Assembly: GCF_003853415.1 (NCBI RefSeq)
Contig: NZ_QTPP01000014.1
Location: 62,001-126,000 of the forward strand
Reading direction: 5' to 3'
DNA: 64,000 nt
DNA from: Burkholderia sp. Bp9142
GTDB taxonomy: Bacteria; Pseudomonadota; Gammaproteobacteria; Burkholderiales; Burkholderiaceae
The notes under the pieces are model-generated. The model did no database searches and had not been told where the DNA came from. It worked only from the letters and a program-made list of their open reading frames with translations. Both the position numbers and the translations under genes were made by a program. Within the stretch, counting starts at the first letter, position 1, and every line of letters begins with the position of its first letter. This document shows, piece after piece, positions 43,443-53,900 of the stretch.

Positions 43443-44237
43443 CTAGGCGATCGTGTCAACCACCCCGCCGTCGACGCGCAACGCCGCGCCTGTCGTCGCC
43501 GACGCCTGCGGCGAGCAGACGTACACGACGAGATTCGCAACTTCCTCCGTCGTCGCCGGCCGCTGGATGATCGAGCTCGCGCGCTCGCTGCGCACGAAAT
43601 CCACCGCGACATCGTCGATGCTGCGGCCCGTTTCCTCGGCTGTCGCCTTCAGCATCGCCCGCACGCCTTCCGACATCGTCGGCCCCGGCAGCACCGAATT
43701 GACGGTCACGTTGGTGCCGGCCGCGACCTTCGCGAGGCCGCGCGCGATCGCCAGTTGCGCGGTCTTCGTGAACCCGTAGTGAATCATGTCGACCGGGATG
43801 TTCAGGCCCGATTCCGACGAAATGAACACGATGCGGCCCGTGTTGCGCTCGAGCATGCCCTTCAGGTAGTGACGCGCGAGACGCACGCCGGACATCACGT
43901 TCATCTGGAAGTAGTGCGTCCATTCGTCGTCGTCGATGTCGAAGAACGCCTTCAGCCCGTAGATGCCCGCATTGTTGACGAGGATGTCGGCCTCCGGCGT
44001 GTGCTGCGTGATGCGCGCGGCGCCGGCGGCGTCGGACAGGTCGGCGGCGACGCCGTCGACGTCCGCGTCGGGTACCGCGGTGCGCAGCAGCCCGAGCGCG
44101 GCTTCGACCGACTTGTCGCTGCGTCCGTTGACGACGACGCGGGCGCCCGCGTGCGCGAGCCCTTCGGCGATCGCCAGCCCGATGCCGGCGGTGGAAGCGG
44201 TGACGACCGCGGTCTTGCCTGTCAGATCGATGTGCAT
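43443..44237 (-). CDS. Short-chain dehydrogenase/reductase (SDR), intact
   Basis: This 264-residue oxidoreductase has VTASTAGIG as dinucleotide loop, ILVNNAGIYG, catalytic serine in FISSESG and Y154/K158 in IHYGFTKTA. It ends SPQASATTGAALRVDGG-VVDTIA. The sequence is complete, in contrast to the relic at 39540-39716. It is divergent from an AraC-type regulator gene 161 bp away, which may control it. GC is that of the chromosome, so it belongs to the core side of the border. Substrate unknown. Confidence 0.92.
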   Translation of the reverse strand: MHIDLTGKTAVVTASTAGIGLAIAEGLAHAGARVVVNGRSDKSVEAALGLLRTAVPDADVDGVAADLSDAAGAARITQHTPEADILVNNAGIYGLKAFFDIDDDEWTHYFQMNVMSGVRLARHYLKGMLERNTGRIVFISSESGLNIPVDMIHYGFTKTAQLAIARGLAKVAAGTNVTVNSVLPGPTMSEGVRAMLKATAEETGRSIDDVAVDFVRSERASSIIQRPATTEEVANLVVYVCSPQASATTGAALRVDGGVVDTIA

Positions 44238-44398
44238 GAGCGTACCGGTTGGAAGAGGGAACGGAACCCGCCGCGTGTGCCGCGGCGGCCGAATTCAAAG
44301 CTTAGGCGATCCGGCCGCGAAGCGTCGGCACGCGGTTGCATCGCGCCGCGCAGTCTTGTACGGTGTGCGTTCGCCGTCCGTTTCCGGGAGCCTGTCGC

Positions 44399-45247
44399 GT
44401 GAGCCGTTCCGCCCACACCATCGCCGTGCCGTCGCCGTTCTGGCGGGATGCCGCGCTGCCGTTCATCGAGGCGCGCACCGTCGACGACGGGCGGACGATC
44501 TGCTACGCGAAGCACACGCACGACACGTTTTCGCTCGGCGCGATCGTCGGCGGCACGAGCACCTACCTGAACGGCGCGACGAAGGAGCAGGTCGGGCGCG
44601 GCGTGCTCGTGATCATCGATCCGGAGCAGGTGCATGCGTGCAATCCGTACGGCCCCGACGCGTGGGCATACCGGATGGTCTACGTGGACGTGCCGTGGCT
44701 CACGCGTCTGCAGCATTCGCTCGGGCGCGATCCGAACAGCGATTTTCACGGGTTTTCGCCGAAGTTGACGCAACGGCTCGACCTGTTCGCGCAGTTCGGC
44801 GGCTTTTACCGCACGCTGGTGGCGCCCGGCGTCGATCCGCTCGGCAAGGAAAGCGCGGCGGTCGAATTCTTCACGCGGCTGCACGGCGCGCTCGATCGCG
44901 AACTGCCCGGCGCCGCGCGGCGCGGGGCCGACAACGCGAAGCTCGCGCGGGCGGCCGACTACATCGCCGCGCATTGCCGTCAGGCCGTCACGCTCGATGC
45001 GATCTGCGCGGCCGCCGACCTGTCGCCGTCCTACCTGATCCGCGCGTTCAACGCCCGCTACGGGATGACGCCGCACGCGTTCCTGATCGACCGCCGCGTG
45101 CAGTACGGCCGCGCGGAGTTGCGCCGCGGCCGGCCGATCGCCGATGTCGCGCTCGATGCGGGCTTCGCGGACCAGGCGCATTTCCAGCGCGCGTTCCGGC
45201 GCATCGCGGCCGCCACGCCCGGGCAATATCGAAGCGCCGCGAGCTGA
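44399..45247 (+). CDS. AraC-family transcriptional regulator
   Basis: This 282-residue regulator starts at GTG 44399 after GGGAG. It has an N-terminal cupin-like sensing domain (CYAKHTHDTFSLGAIVGGTSTYLNG, then DPEQVHACNP) and a C-terminal pair of helix-turn-helix motifs (QAVTLDAICAAADLSPSYLIRAF and IADVALDAGFADQAHFQRAFRR). It lies between a divergent SDR gene and a convergent LysE-type exporter gene. AraC proteins of this build often control LysE exporters. Upstream start at 44336 would add 21 unconserved residues. Confidence 0.92.
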   Translation: MSRSAHTIAVPSPFWRDAALPFIEARTVDDGRTICYAKHTHDTFSLGAIVGGTSTYLNGATKEQVGRGVLVIIDPEQVHACNPYGPDAWAYRMVYVDVPWLTRLQHSLGRDPNSDFHGFSPKLTQRLDLFAQFGGFYRTLVAPGVDPLGKESAAVEFFTRLHGALDRELPGAARRGADNAKLARAADYIAAHCRQAVTLDAICAAADLSPSYLIRAFNARYGMTPHAFLIDRRVQYGRAELRRGRPIADVALDAGFADQAHFQRAFRRIAAATPGQYRSAAS

Positions 45248-45339
45248 CTGCGGGAAGGGCGGGCCGGTGCCGAAGACGGCCTGCATCATCGGTCATTTGC
45301 GCGTCATCCGCCGCAATCACCCGTGTCGAATTGCCGACG

Positions 45340-45945
45340 CTAGATATCGAGCAGATAAAGCGCGCTGCCCGCGAGCAGCAGTGCCATCGCGCGGTTGAAC
45401 AGCCGCATCCGCCGCGCATTCGCGAGCCGATGCCGCAGCGACGCACCCGCATACGCCCAGCATGCGATCGACGCAAAGCAGATCACCAGATACAGCGCCG
45501 CGAATTGCCAGACCTGCGCGCGGTCGCCGTCGGCCGCATACGCGCCCATCGCGGCCACGCACGCAAGCCATGCCTTCGGATTCAGCCACTGCATCGCCGC
45601 GCCGGCCGCCGCCGACGGGCCGGCGGCGGCCGGCGCGTCCGGGTCGGCCGGGTCGGCCGACAGCCGGCCGTCGTCGAGCGCGAGCCGCAGCGCGAGATAA
45701 AGCAGGAACGCGATGCCCGACCATTGGGCGGCGGTCGTCAGCATCGGCCAGCGCGCGAGCGCCGCGTGCAGCCCGAGGCCGATCAGCAGGAACAGCGCGA
45801 CGAAGCCGAGCGTGGCGCCGGCCGCATAGCGCAGGCTTGCGCCGAGACCGTGGCGCGCGCCCGCGCTGAGCGCGACGATGTTGACGGGACCGGGTGTGAT
45901 CGACGACGCCAGCGCGAACGCGGCCATCGAAACCAGCATGCTCAT
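45340..45945 (-). CDS. LysE/RhtB-family amino-acid exporter
   Basis: This 201-residue inner-membrane protein has six hydrophobic segments. It also has the LysE signature near the N-terminus (SITPGPVNIVALSAGARHGLGASLRYAAGATLGF), and GAAMQWLNPKAWLACVAAMGAY in the middle. It exports amino acids or related small molecules. Its 3' end faces the AraC gene across 92 bp. Downstream of its start the gene order changes to a two-component system in the same direction (gap 45946-46040 on the other side holds no gene). Confidence 0.92.
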   Translation of the reverse strand: MSMLVSMAAFALASSITPGPVNIVALSAGARHGLGASLRYAAGATLGFVALFLLIGLGLHAALARWPMLTTAAQWSGIAFLLYLALRLALDDGRLSADPADPDAPAAAGPSAAAGAAMQWLNPKAWLACVAAMGAYAADGDRAQVWQFAALYLVICFASIACWAYAGASLRHRLANARRMRLFNRAMALLLAGSALYLLDI

Positions 45946-46040
45946 CAGGTGTCTCCATGCGAATGTCAAAGTCGCATCGAGACTAAAGAAGCCGCGCGTC
46001 CCCGTATTGAAGAAAACTGCCCTCGGCGGCGCGGCCGCCG

Positions 46041-47489
46041 TCAGTGCAATGCGCGCGGTGCGGACGCGGGCTGCAGTGCGTGCGGGTCGTTGGCGTCGGC
46101 CGGGCGCGGCGGGCCGCCGCTGCACGGTTGCGTCGACACCGAGAAGCCGAACGTATTGATGCCGCCCGAACACGCGACGAACACGCTGCCGCCGTGCATC
46201 TCCGCGACCGCCTTGACGATCGACAGCCCGAGCCCGTGGTTCTCCTTGCTGTTCGCGCGCGCTTCCTCGAGCCGGTAGAAGCGCTCGAACACGTGCGCGC
46301 GCTGCACGGGATCGATCGGCTCGCCGGGGTTCGCGACCGACACGTCGACGAGCGTGTCGCGCGGCGTGATCGTCACGTTCAGTGTCGCGCCGGGCGCCGA
46401 ATGCTGGATCGCGTTGATCAGCAGGTTGGTCATCGCGCGGCGGAACAGCGACGGATCGACGGCCGCGCGCGCATCGCCGTGCAGTTCGGCGTGCAGTTGC
46501 GCTTCGTCGAGCGGAATCTCGAGGAAGTCGAGCATGCGCCGCACTTCGTCGGCGAGCGACACGTGCTTCAGGTCGGTCGCGCGTTCGCCGCGATCGCTGC
46601 GCGACAGGAACAGCATGTCGTTGATGATCACGCGCAGCCGTTCGAACTCTTCGAGGTTCGACTGCAGCGTCTGGCGCATCCGGTCGACCGAGCGGTCGCG
46701 GCTCGTCAGCGCGACCTGGGTCTGGCCGATCAGGATGCTGATCGGCGTGCGCAACTCGTGCGCGACGTCCGCATTGAATGCCTCGAGCCGCGCATAGGTC
46801 TGCTGGATGCGCTCGAGTGCGCCGTTGAACGATGCGGCGAGATCGCGCAGCTCGGTCGGCAGCGCGTCGGTCTGCAGCCGCTGGCGGCGGTTGGTGGCGC
46901 TGACGGCCGTCGCGTCCTGCGACAGCCGTTCGAGCGGCGCGAGCCCGAAGCGCGCGACCGCGCGGCTCAGCAGCAGCGTGATGACGGTGGCGATCGCGAT
47001 CAGCGCGGCGAGCGTCCACACGAAACGGCGCAGCATCCGCTGCGTGCGCTCGCACGACGACGCGACGATCAGCTTCAGGTCGGGCCGCTCGCCGCTGCCG
47101 GCGATCGGGACGGTCTTCGTCATCACGTCGTAGCTGCTGTGATTGAGCGCGTACTGCTGGAACGCACCGAACGGTTCGCCGACGGGCACGCCGTCGACCG
47201 GGTGGCCGAAGCGGAAGTCGGCGTCGGGGCTGTCGACCTGGTAGCGCGTCGACCCGTCGGGCGGTTCGAGGTCGGCGAGCTTCTCCTGCATCAGGCGGCC
47301 GCGCGCGGCCGTGGTCGCGTGCGACACGATCATCTGCGCGACCTTGGCGCGCGTGTCGATCGTCGCGCGCAGTTCGGCGAACAGCTGGCGCTCCATCATC
47401 ACGAACAGCCCGCAGCCGACCAGCGTGAACACGAGCAGCGACACGATGCCGAACATCGCCGACAGGCGCAGGGTGATCGAGCGTTTCAT
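46041..47489 (-). CDS. Heavy-metal-type sensor histidine kinase (IrlS/CopS/CusS-like)
   Basis: This 482-residue kinase has membrane helices near residues 11-32 and 157-175. A periplasmic domain of about 125 residues lies between them, followed by HAMP and the H box FNADVAHELRTPISILIGQTQVAL with H244. The ATP-binding domain shows NLLINAIQHS and ENHGLGLSIVKAVAEMHGG. The arrangement and wording are those of the CusS/IrlS/CopS heavy-metal sensor branch. It is the last gene of the RND operon and overlaps the regulator by 4 bp. Signal: metal ions or a pump substrate. Confidence 0.93.
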   Translation of the reverse strand: MKRSITLRLSAMFGIVSLLVFTLVGCGLFVMMERQLFAELRATIDTRAKVAQMIVSHATTAARGRLMQEKLADLEPPDGSTRYQVDSPDADFRFGHPVDGVPVGEPFGAFQQYALNHSSYDVMTKTVPIAGSGERPDLKLIVASSCERTQRMLRRFVWTLAALIAIATVITLLLSRAVARFGLAPLERLSQDATAVSATNRRQRLQTDALPTELRDLAASFNGALERIQQTYARLEAFNADVAHELRTPISILIGQTQVALTSRDRSVDRMRQTLQSNLEEFERLRVIINDMLFLSRSDRGERATDLKHVSLADEVRRMLDFLEIPLDEAQLHAELHGDARAAVDPSLFRRAMTNLLINAIQHSAPGATLNVTITPRDTLVDVSVANPGEPIDPVQRAHVFERFYRLEEARANSKENHGLGLSIVKAVAEMHGGSVFVACSGGINTFGFSVSTQPCSGGPPRPADANDPHALQPASAPRALH

Positions 47490-48181
47490 GCGTGCCTCTC
47501 GCTGTCGGCGTCCTCGCGCGCCTCGAGCACGTAGCCCATCCCGCGGATCGTGTGCAGCAGCTTCTCCGCGAACGGGCCGTCGAGCTTCGCGCGCAGGCGC
47601 TTGATCGCCGTCTCGACGACGTTCGCGTTGCTGTCGAAGTTCACGTCCCATACGAGTTCGGCGATGGTCGTTTTCGACAGCACCTCGCCGCTGCGCCGCG
47701 CGAGCACGCCGAGCAGCTGGAATTCCTGCGCGGTCAGGTCGAGGCGCGTGCCGTCGCGGGTCGCGCGGCGGCCGATCAGGTCGACGCGCAGGTCGCCGAT
47801 CGAGATCAGCGTCGATTCCTGCACGCGCGCGCGGCGCGTGAGCGCGCGCAGCCGCTCGATCAGCTCGAGGAACGAGAAAGGCTTGGTCAGGTAGTCGTCG
47901 GCGCCGCCGCGCAGCCCGCGCACGCGGTCGTCGACGCGGTCGCGCGCGGTCAGCATGATCACGGGCGTCTGCTTCTGCGCGCGCAACGCGCGCAGCACGC
48001 CGAAGCCGTCGAGTTTCGGCAGCATCACGTCGAGCACGACCACGTCGTAGTCGAATTCGACGGCTTTCCACGCGCCGTCCTCGCCGTCGAGCGCGGTGTC
48101 GACGACCCAGCCTTCCTCGGTCAGGCCGCTCTTCAGGTATTCGACGACTTTCGGTTCGTCTTCGACGATCAGGACTTTCAT
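47486..48181 (-). CDS. Response regulator, OmpR family (IrlR/CopR/CusR-like)
   Basis: This 231-residue regulator has phosphorylatable D51 in VVVLDVMLPKLDG, conserved T/K in MLTARD and YLTKPFSF, and a C-terminal winged helix with TTIAELVWDVNFDSNANVVETAIKRLRAKLD and HTIRGMGYVLE, typical of the CusR/CopR branch. It lies 22 bp downstream of the outer-membrane factor gene and overlaps the kinase by 4 bp. Being cotranscribed with the pump, it probably activates its own operon, giving positive feedback. Confidence 0.93.
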   Translation of the reverse strand: MKVLIVEDEPKVVEYLKSGLTEEGWVVDTALDGEDGAWKAVEFDYDVVVLDVMLPKLDGFGVLRALRAQKQTPVIMLTARDRVDDRVRGLRGGADDYLTKPFSFLELIERLRALTRRARVQESTLISIGDLRVDLIGRRATRDGTRLDLTAQEFQLLGVLARRSGEVLSKTTIAELVWDVNFDSNANVVETAIKRLRAKLDGPFAEKLLHTIRGMGYVLEAREDADSERHA

Positions 48182-48203
48182 AGGCTTGGTTCGCGTAACC
48201 GGG

Positions 48204-49718
48204 TTAGGGGGCGACGCCCGCGGCGGGCTGCGGGCCGGCCGCCGCGACGTCGGCCGGCGCGGTGCCGCCGGTCGCACCGGCGTCCCAGCCGCCGCCGAGC
48301 GCCTTGGCGAGAAACACGACGAGTGCCGCGCGCTGGCCCTGGATCTGCACGGCCTGACGCTCGCTCGTCAGCAACTGCTGCTGGGCCGTCAGCACGTCGA
48401 TGAACGGCGTCAGGCCGCCAGCGTAGCGGTCCTGCGCGAGCGATACCAGCTTGCGCGCGTCGTCGACGGCCGCCGACGCCTGCCGTGCGGCTTGCGCCAG
48501 CACCGACAGGCCCGTCACCGCATTCTGCACCTCCTGGAATGCGGTGAGCACGGTCTGCCGGTAATTGGCCTGCGCGGCCACGTAGCCTGCCTGCGCGAAA
48601 TCGACGCCGGCCTTCAGCTTGCCGCCTTCGAACAGCGGCTGGCTGACCGACGCGCCGACCGACCACAGCAGCGCCGGCACGGTGAACAGGCCCGAGAAGC
48701 GCGTCGCGTCCCAGCCGATGTCCGGCGACAGCGCGATGCGCGGGAAATAGGCGGCGCGCGCGACGCCGATCTGCGCGTTCGCGGCGGCCATCGCGCGCTC
48801 GGCCGACGCGACGTCAGGGCGCCGCTGCAGCAGGTCGCTCGGCATCCCGGCCGGCAGCGCGGGCGCGTTGATCGGCACCACGCGCGGCGGCAGCGAGAAC
48901 GCGGGAGCCGGCGTGCCGACCAGCGTCGCGATCGCCGTCTCGACCTGCGCGCGCTGCTGGATCAGCAACTGCGCCTGCGTGCGCGTCGCATCGAGCTGCG
49001 CGCGTTGCTGCAGCAGGTCGAGGCCGGACACCGCGCCGAGGTCGTGGCGCGCGCTCACGTAGTCGAGCGCCTTCTGCTGCAGGTCGATCGAGCGCTTGAC
49101 GACGTCGATCTCGGCGTCGAGCTCGCGCAGCGCGAAGTAGCTGGACGCGAGATCGGCGCTCAGCACGAGGCGTGCGTTCGCGAAATCGTCGCGCGCCTGC
49201 TCGGAACTGGCCTGCGCGGATTCGACGCTGCGCCGCACGCGGCCGAACAGGTCGAGTTCGTAGCTGACGCTCGCGCCGACCTGGATATCGTTCTGCACGG
49301 TCGACATGCTCTTCGTCGCGTAGTTGGTCTGCGGCCGGTCGGCGGAGATCTTGAAGCGCTGGCCGCTCGCGTTCAGGCCGACGGCCGGATACTGCGCCGA
49401 CGCGACCGACGCGAGCGTCGCCTTCGCCTGGTCGTAGCGCGCGGCGACGGCCTTCAGGTTCTGGTTGTTGCGCAGCGCGTCGGCTTCCAGCGCGTCGAGC
49501 TGCGCGTCGCCGAACGCGCTCCACCAGGCCGGATCGAGCGGCGCACGGGCCGGTGCGGCCGGGTGCCAGTATGCGTCGGCCGGGTCGAGCCGCCACGCGG
49601 CCGGCGTCTCGACGGCCGGGCGCCGGTAGTCGGGGCCGACCGTGCAGCCGGCGAGGGCCGCGATCGCGACGATGGTTGCGACGGCCGCGGGGCGCAGGCG
49701 GGCGCGCATCGCGCTCAC
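48204..49718 (-). CDS. RND efflux outer-membrane factor lipoprotein, NodT family
   Basis: This 504-residue protein has a lipoprotein signal with lipobox ALAGC, then TVGPDYRRPAVETPAAW, the standard NodT opening. Two outer-membrane efflux repeats follow. A low-complexity tail rich in A, G and P covers the last 30 residues. The GTG start at 49718 overlaps the stop of the adaptor gene (GTGA). It is the outer-membrane duct of the RND pump encoded upstream and the second NodT protein in this window. Confidence 0.93.
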   Translation of the reverse strand: MSAMRARLRPAAVATIVAIAALAGCTVGPDYRRPAVETPAAWRLDPADAYWHPAAPARAPLDPAWWSAFGDAQLDALEADALRNNQNLKAVAARYDQAKATLASVASAQYPAVGLNASGQRFKISADRPQTNYATKSMSTVQNDIQVGASVSYELDLFGRVRRSVESAQASSEQARDDFANARLVLSADLASSYFALRELDAEIDVVKRSIDLQQKALDYVSARHDLGAVSGLDLLQQRAQLDATRTQAQLLIQQRAQVETAIATLVGTPAPAFSLPPRVVPINAPALPAGMPSDLLQRRPDVASAERAMAAANAQIGVARAAYFPRIALSPDIGWDATRFSGLFTVPALLWSVGASVSQPLFEGGKLKAGVDFAQAGYVAAQANYRQTVLTAFQEVQNAVTGLSVLAQAARQASAAVDDARKLVSLAQDRYAGGLTPFIDVLTAQQQLLTSERQAVQIQGQRAALVVFLAKALGGGWDAGATGGTAPADVAAAGPQPAAGVAP

Positions 49719-50947
49719 GACTTCGCTCCCGCGGCCGCGGAGGCCGGCTTCACGGCGGGCGGCGCCTGCACGACGACCGCGTCGCCGTTCGCGAGCGCGT
49801 CGCCCGGGTTCGCGACGAGGCGGTCGTTCGGCGTGAGCGGGCCGTCGACTTCGAGCGTCTGCCCGATCGTGCGCACGACCGTCACCGCTTTCAGGCGCAC
49901 CCGGCCGTTCGTGTCGACGGTCGCGACCGTCGGCCCTTCGGCGCGGAACAGCAGCGTGTTGGCCGGAATCTGCAGGCGGCCGACCGGCGTCATCGGCAGC
50001 GTCGCCTGCACGTAGGCACCGGGCAGCAGCCGGCCGTCCGGGTTCGGCAGCGTGATCTCGATCTGCAGCGAGCGGGTCGCGACGTCGATCGCCCGGGACG
50101 TGCGCGTGACCGTGCCGTCGAAGGTCTGGCCGGGCAATTCGGCCTGAGCGACGCTCACGTGCTGGTCGACTTTCACCTGCTGCGCATAGGCCTGCGGCAC
50201 CTGCACGTACAGGCGCAGCCGGTCGGCCTGCACGACCGTGAACAGCGAGCGGCCCGCGTTGCCGGAATTGACGAGGTCGCCGACGTCGACGTTGCGCTGC
50301 GTGACGATCCCGTCGATCGGCGCGACGATGCGCTGGAAGCCCTTCAGTTCGGTGAGCCGGCGCATGTTCGCATCGGCCGCCGCGAGGTTCGCGGTGCCCT
50401 GGTTGAACGCGCCTTGCCGGTCGTCGAGTTCCTGCTGCGACACCGCATCGCGCTGGCGCAGCTGCTGCGCGCGGTCGAACGACGTCTTCGCGAGCGCGAG
50501 CGCGGCCTGCGCCTGCTGGCGCTGCGCGGTGGCCTGCGCGAGTTCCTGGTTCAGCTCGGGCGTGTCGAGTTCGGCGAGCAGCTGGCCTTGCTTCACGTGC
50601 GCGCCGATGTCGGCCTGCCAGCGCAGCACGTAGCCGCTCGCACGCGCATAGATGGGGGCCTCGACGAAGCCGCGCAGCGTGCCGGGCAGCGTCAGCTTGC
50701 CGCCGGTGGCCGCGTCGACCGGATGCACGACGTTCACGTACTGGCGCGTGTTCTGCTCGGCCACCGCGTCGAGCCGGCCGCGGTTCAGCACGTCGACGAC
50801 GATCGTGCGCGCGGCGCCCGCGGCCAGCAGCACGCCGATCACGATCAGCACGACCCGCCCGCGCCGCGACACCGACGTGCGCGTCGGCAGGTGCATGCCG
50901 TGTTCGTCCACCTGGATGCCGACGGCGCTGTGATGTTTCTCTTCCAT
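49715..50947 (-). CDS. RND efflux periplasmic adaptor (membrane fusion protein)
   Basis: This 410-residue adaptor has an N-terminal membrane anchor at about residues 30-50 (RGRVVLIVIGVLLAAGAARTIVV) in place of a lipoprotein signal. Lipoyl halves are YARASGYVLRWQADIGAHVKQGQLLAELDTP and IVAPIDGIVTQRNVDVGDLV, flanking a Q/A-rich coiled coil at residues 130-185. A beta-barrel and membrane-proximal domain follow. It links the RND pump to the NodT duct. It lies 33 bp after the pump gene and overlaps the next gene by 4 bp. Confidence 0.94.
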   Translation of the reverse strand: MEEKHHSAVGIQVDEHGMHLPTRTSVSRRGRVVLIVIGVLLAAGAARTIVVDVLNRGRLDAVAEQNTRQYVNVVHPVDAATGGKLTLPGTLRGFVEAPIYARASGYVLRWQADIGAHVKQGQLLAELDTPELNQELAQATAQRQQAQAALALAKTSFDRAQQLRQRDAVSQQELDDRQGAFNQGTANLAAADANMRRLTELKGFQRIVAPIDGIVTQRNVDVGDLVNSGNAGRSLFTVVQADRLRLYVQVPQAYAQQVKVDQHVSVAQAELPGQTFDGTVTRTSRAIDVATRSLQIEITLPNPDGRLLPGAYVQATLPMTPVGRLQIPANTLLFRAEGPTVATVDTNGRVRLKAVTVVRTIGQTLEVDGPLTPNDRLVANPGDALANGDAVVVQAPPAVKPASAAAGAKS

Positions 50948-50980
50948 GAGTTGACCGGGTCTATAGGCTAGGGGCGAAAG

Positions 50981-53900
50981 TCAATGTCCGGCCTGGCGCG
51001 CGCGCCGGCGAGCCAGCCGCGCATGCACGCCGCCGAACACGAGCGGCACGAACAGCAGCGTCGAAACGGTGGCGAACAGCAGGCCGCCGATCACCGCGCG
51101 GCCGAGCGGCGCGTTCTGCTCGGCGCCTTCGCCGAGACCGAGCGCCATCGGCACCATCCCGATGATCATCGCGAGCGCCGTCATCAGCACCGGGCGGATC
51201 CGTGTCGCGCCGGCCTCCAGCGCGGCCGTGAGCGGCGGCGCGCCGGCCGCGAGGCGCTGGCGCGCGAACGACACGACCAGGATGCTGTTCGCGGTCGCGA
51301 CGCCCACCGTCATGATCGCGCCCGTCAGCGCGGGCACGCTCAGGTGCGTGCCGGTGATGAACAGCATCCACGCGATGCCGGCGAGCGCGGCCGGCATCGC
51401 GCTGATGATGATCAGCGGATCGAGCCACGACTGGAAATTCACGACGATCAGCAGGTAGACGAGCACGATCGCCATCGCGACACCCGCGCCGAGGCCGAGA
51501 TACGACGTGCGCATCGTCTCGACCTGGCCGCGCATCGTCAGGTCGGTGCCGCGCGGCAGCGTCGCGCGCGCGTCGGACACGATCCGGTCGATCTCGCCCG
51601 CGACCGCGCCGAGGTCGCGGCCCTCGACGCTCACGTACAGGTCGATCGCCGGGCGGATGTTGTAGTGCGTGATCACGGCCGGGCTCGCGACGGGATGGAT
51701 CTGCACGAGGTTGCCGAGCAGTTGCAGCGGCATGCCCGTGCGGCCGCTCGCGGAAATCGGCGTGCCGAGCAGGTCGTCGATCGACGAGATGTCGTATTGC
51801 GGGGTCTGGATCTGCAGCGGGTACTGGACGCCCGTGCGCGGGTTGATCCAGAACGACGGTGTCGTCTGGGAACTGCCGGACAGCGAGATCAGCATGTTCT
51901 GCGCGACGTTCTGCGCGGAAAGGCTGAGCTGCTGCATGCGCGTACGGTCCATGTCGGCCACCAGGGTCGGTTCGTCGTTGCGCTGCAGCACGTGCACGTC
52001 GACGGCGCCGGGGATTTGCCTGATCTTCTTCATCAGGCTGCTCGCGATAGCCATGTTACTCGCGAGATCGTTGCCGAGCACCTGCACGTCGATCGCGGCC
52101 GGCTGACCGAAGTTGAGGATCTGCGTGATGATGTCCGACGGCTGGAAGAAGAATTCGACGCCCGGGAAGCGCTGCGGCAGCAGCGTGCGCAGCATCCGCA
52201 CGTAGTGCTGGGTCGAGCGGTGGCCCGGCTTCAACGCGATCATCAGTTCGCCGTCGAGCGTGCCGATCGTGCCGCTGTTGCTGTACGACAGGTTGATGCC
52301 GCTCACCGGCAGCCCGAGGTTGTCGACGATCGCACCGAGCTCGCCGGGCGGCACGGCTTCGCGGATCACGCGCTCGACCTGGTCGGCGAGGCGCGCGGTT
52401 TCCTCGATCCGGTAGCCGGTCGGCGCGCGCATGTGCAGCCGGATGTTGCCGGAATCGGCATTCGGGAAGAAGTCGCGGCCGAGCACGAACACGAGGCCGG
52501 TCGACATCACGCAGAAGCCGAGGAAGCACGTCGCGTAGAAGCGGCGGCGCACCAGCAGGATGCTGAGCAGCACGATGTACCACGCGCGCAGCCGCTCGAA
52601 CGCAGCGTTGAACGCGTGATGGATGCGCGCGAAGCGCGACGTCGAATGATCGGGGCCGGTGCTGGCCTGCCGCGGGCGGAACAGCAGCATCGCGAGCGTC
52701 GGCACGAGCGTGCGCGACAGCACGTAGGACGCGAGCATCGCGAACACCACGGCTTCGGCGAGCGGCACGAACAGGAAGCGCGCGACGCCCGTCAGGAAGA
52801 ACATCGGCACGAACACGATGCAGATGCACAGCGTCGACACGAACGCGGGCACCGCGATCTCGCCCGCGCCTTCGAGAATCGCATCGTGCAAGTCCGTTCC
52901 GAGGTGCAAGTGCCGCTCGATGTTCTCGATCGTGACGGTCGCGTCGTCGACCAGGATCCCCACCGCGAGCGCGAGCCCGCCGAGCGTCATGATGTTGATG
53001 GTCTCGCCGAGCGCCGACAGCGCGATCAGCGACGTGAAGATCGACAGCGGAATCGAGATCGCGATGATCAGCGTGCTGCGCCAGTTGCCGAGGAACAGCA
53101 GGATCATCATCGCGGTCAGCACCGCGGCGATCAGCGCCTCGTGGATCACGCCCTGCACGGCGGCATTGACGAACACCGACTGGTCGAACAGCGGCGTGAT
53201 CGTGAGCCCTTCGGGCAGCGTCGGGATCACCTTCGGCAGCAGTGCCTTCAGGTCCGACACGACCTTCAGCGTCGACGCGTCGCCGGTCTTCAGGATCGAC
53301 ATCAGCACGCCGCGCTGGCCGTTCTGGCGCACGACGTTGGTCTGCGGCGCGAAGCCGTCGCGCACCGACGCGACTTCGCGCAGGTAGGTCGTCGCGCCGT
53401 TGACGGTCTGGATCGGCAGGCTGTCGATGTCGGCGATCGTGTCGGCCGACGCGTTCGTGTCGATCCGGTATTCGGTCTGGCCCATCTTCGCGGTGCCGGT
53501 CGGCAGCACGAGGTTCTGCGCGTTGATCGAGTTGACGATGTCGGCGGGCGTGAGGCCTTTCGCGAGCAGCGCCTGCGGATCGAGGTCGATCGCCACCACG
53601 CGCGTGCGGCCGCCATACGGGAAAGGGATCTGCGCACCCGGGATCGTGATCAGTTGCGGACGCAGGAAGTTGAGCGCGATGTCGGCGAGCGACTGTTCGC
53701 TGAGCGTCTTGCTCGACAGCCCGAGCTGGATCACCGGAATGCTCGACGCGGAATACGTGATCACGAGCGGCGGCGTCGCCCCCTGCGGCATCTGCCGCAC
53801 GATCGCCTGCGCGGACGACACCGTCTGCGCGATCGCCGTCTGCACGTTCGCGCCGGGCTGCAGGAACACCTTCACGACCGCGATGCCCGGCAGCGACGTC

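Noticed and set aside
39540-43615. The two SDR 3' ends as recent target-site duplications of a transposon
   Set aside because: They differ at about a quarter of codons and are far longer than normal duplications; no transposase or integrase is present between them.
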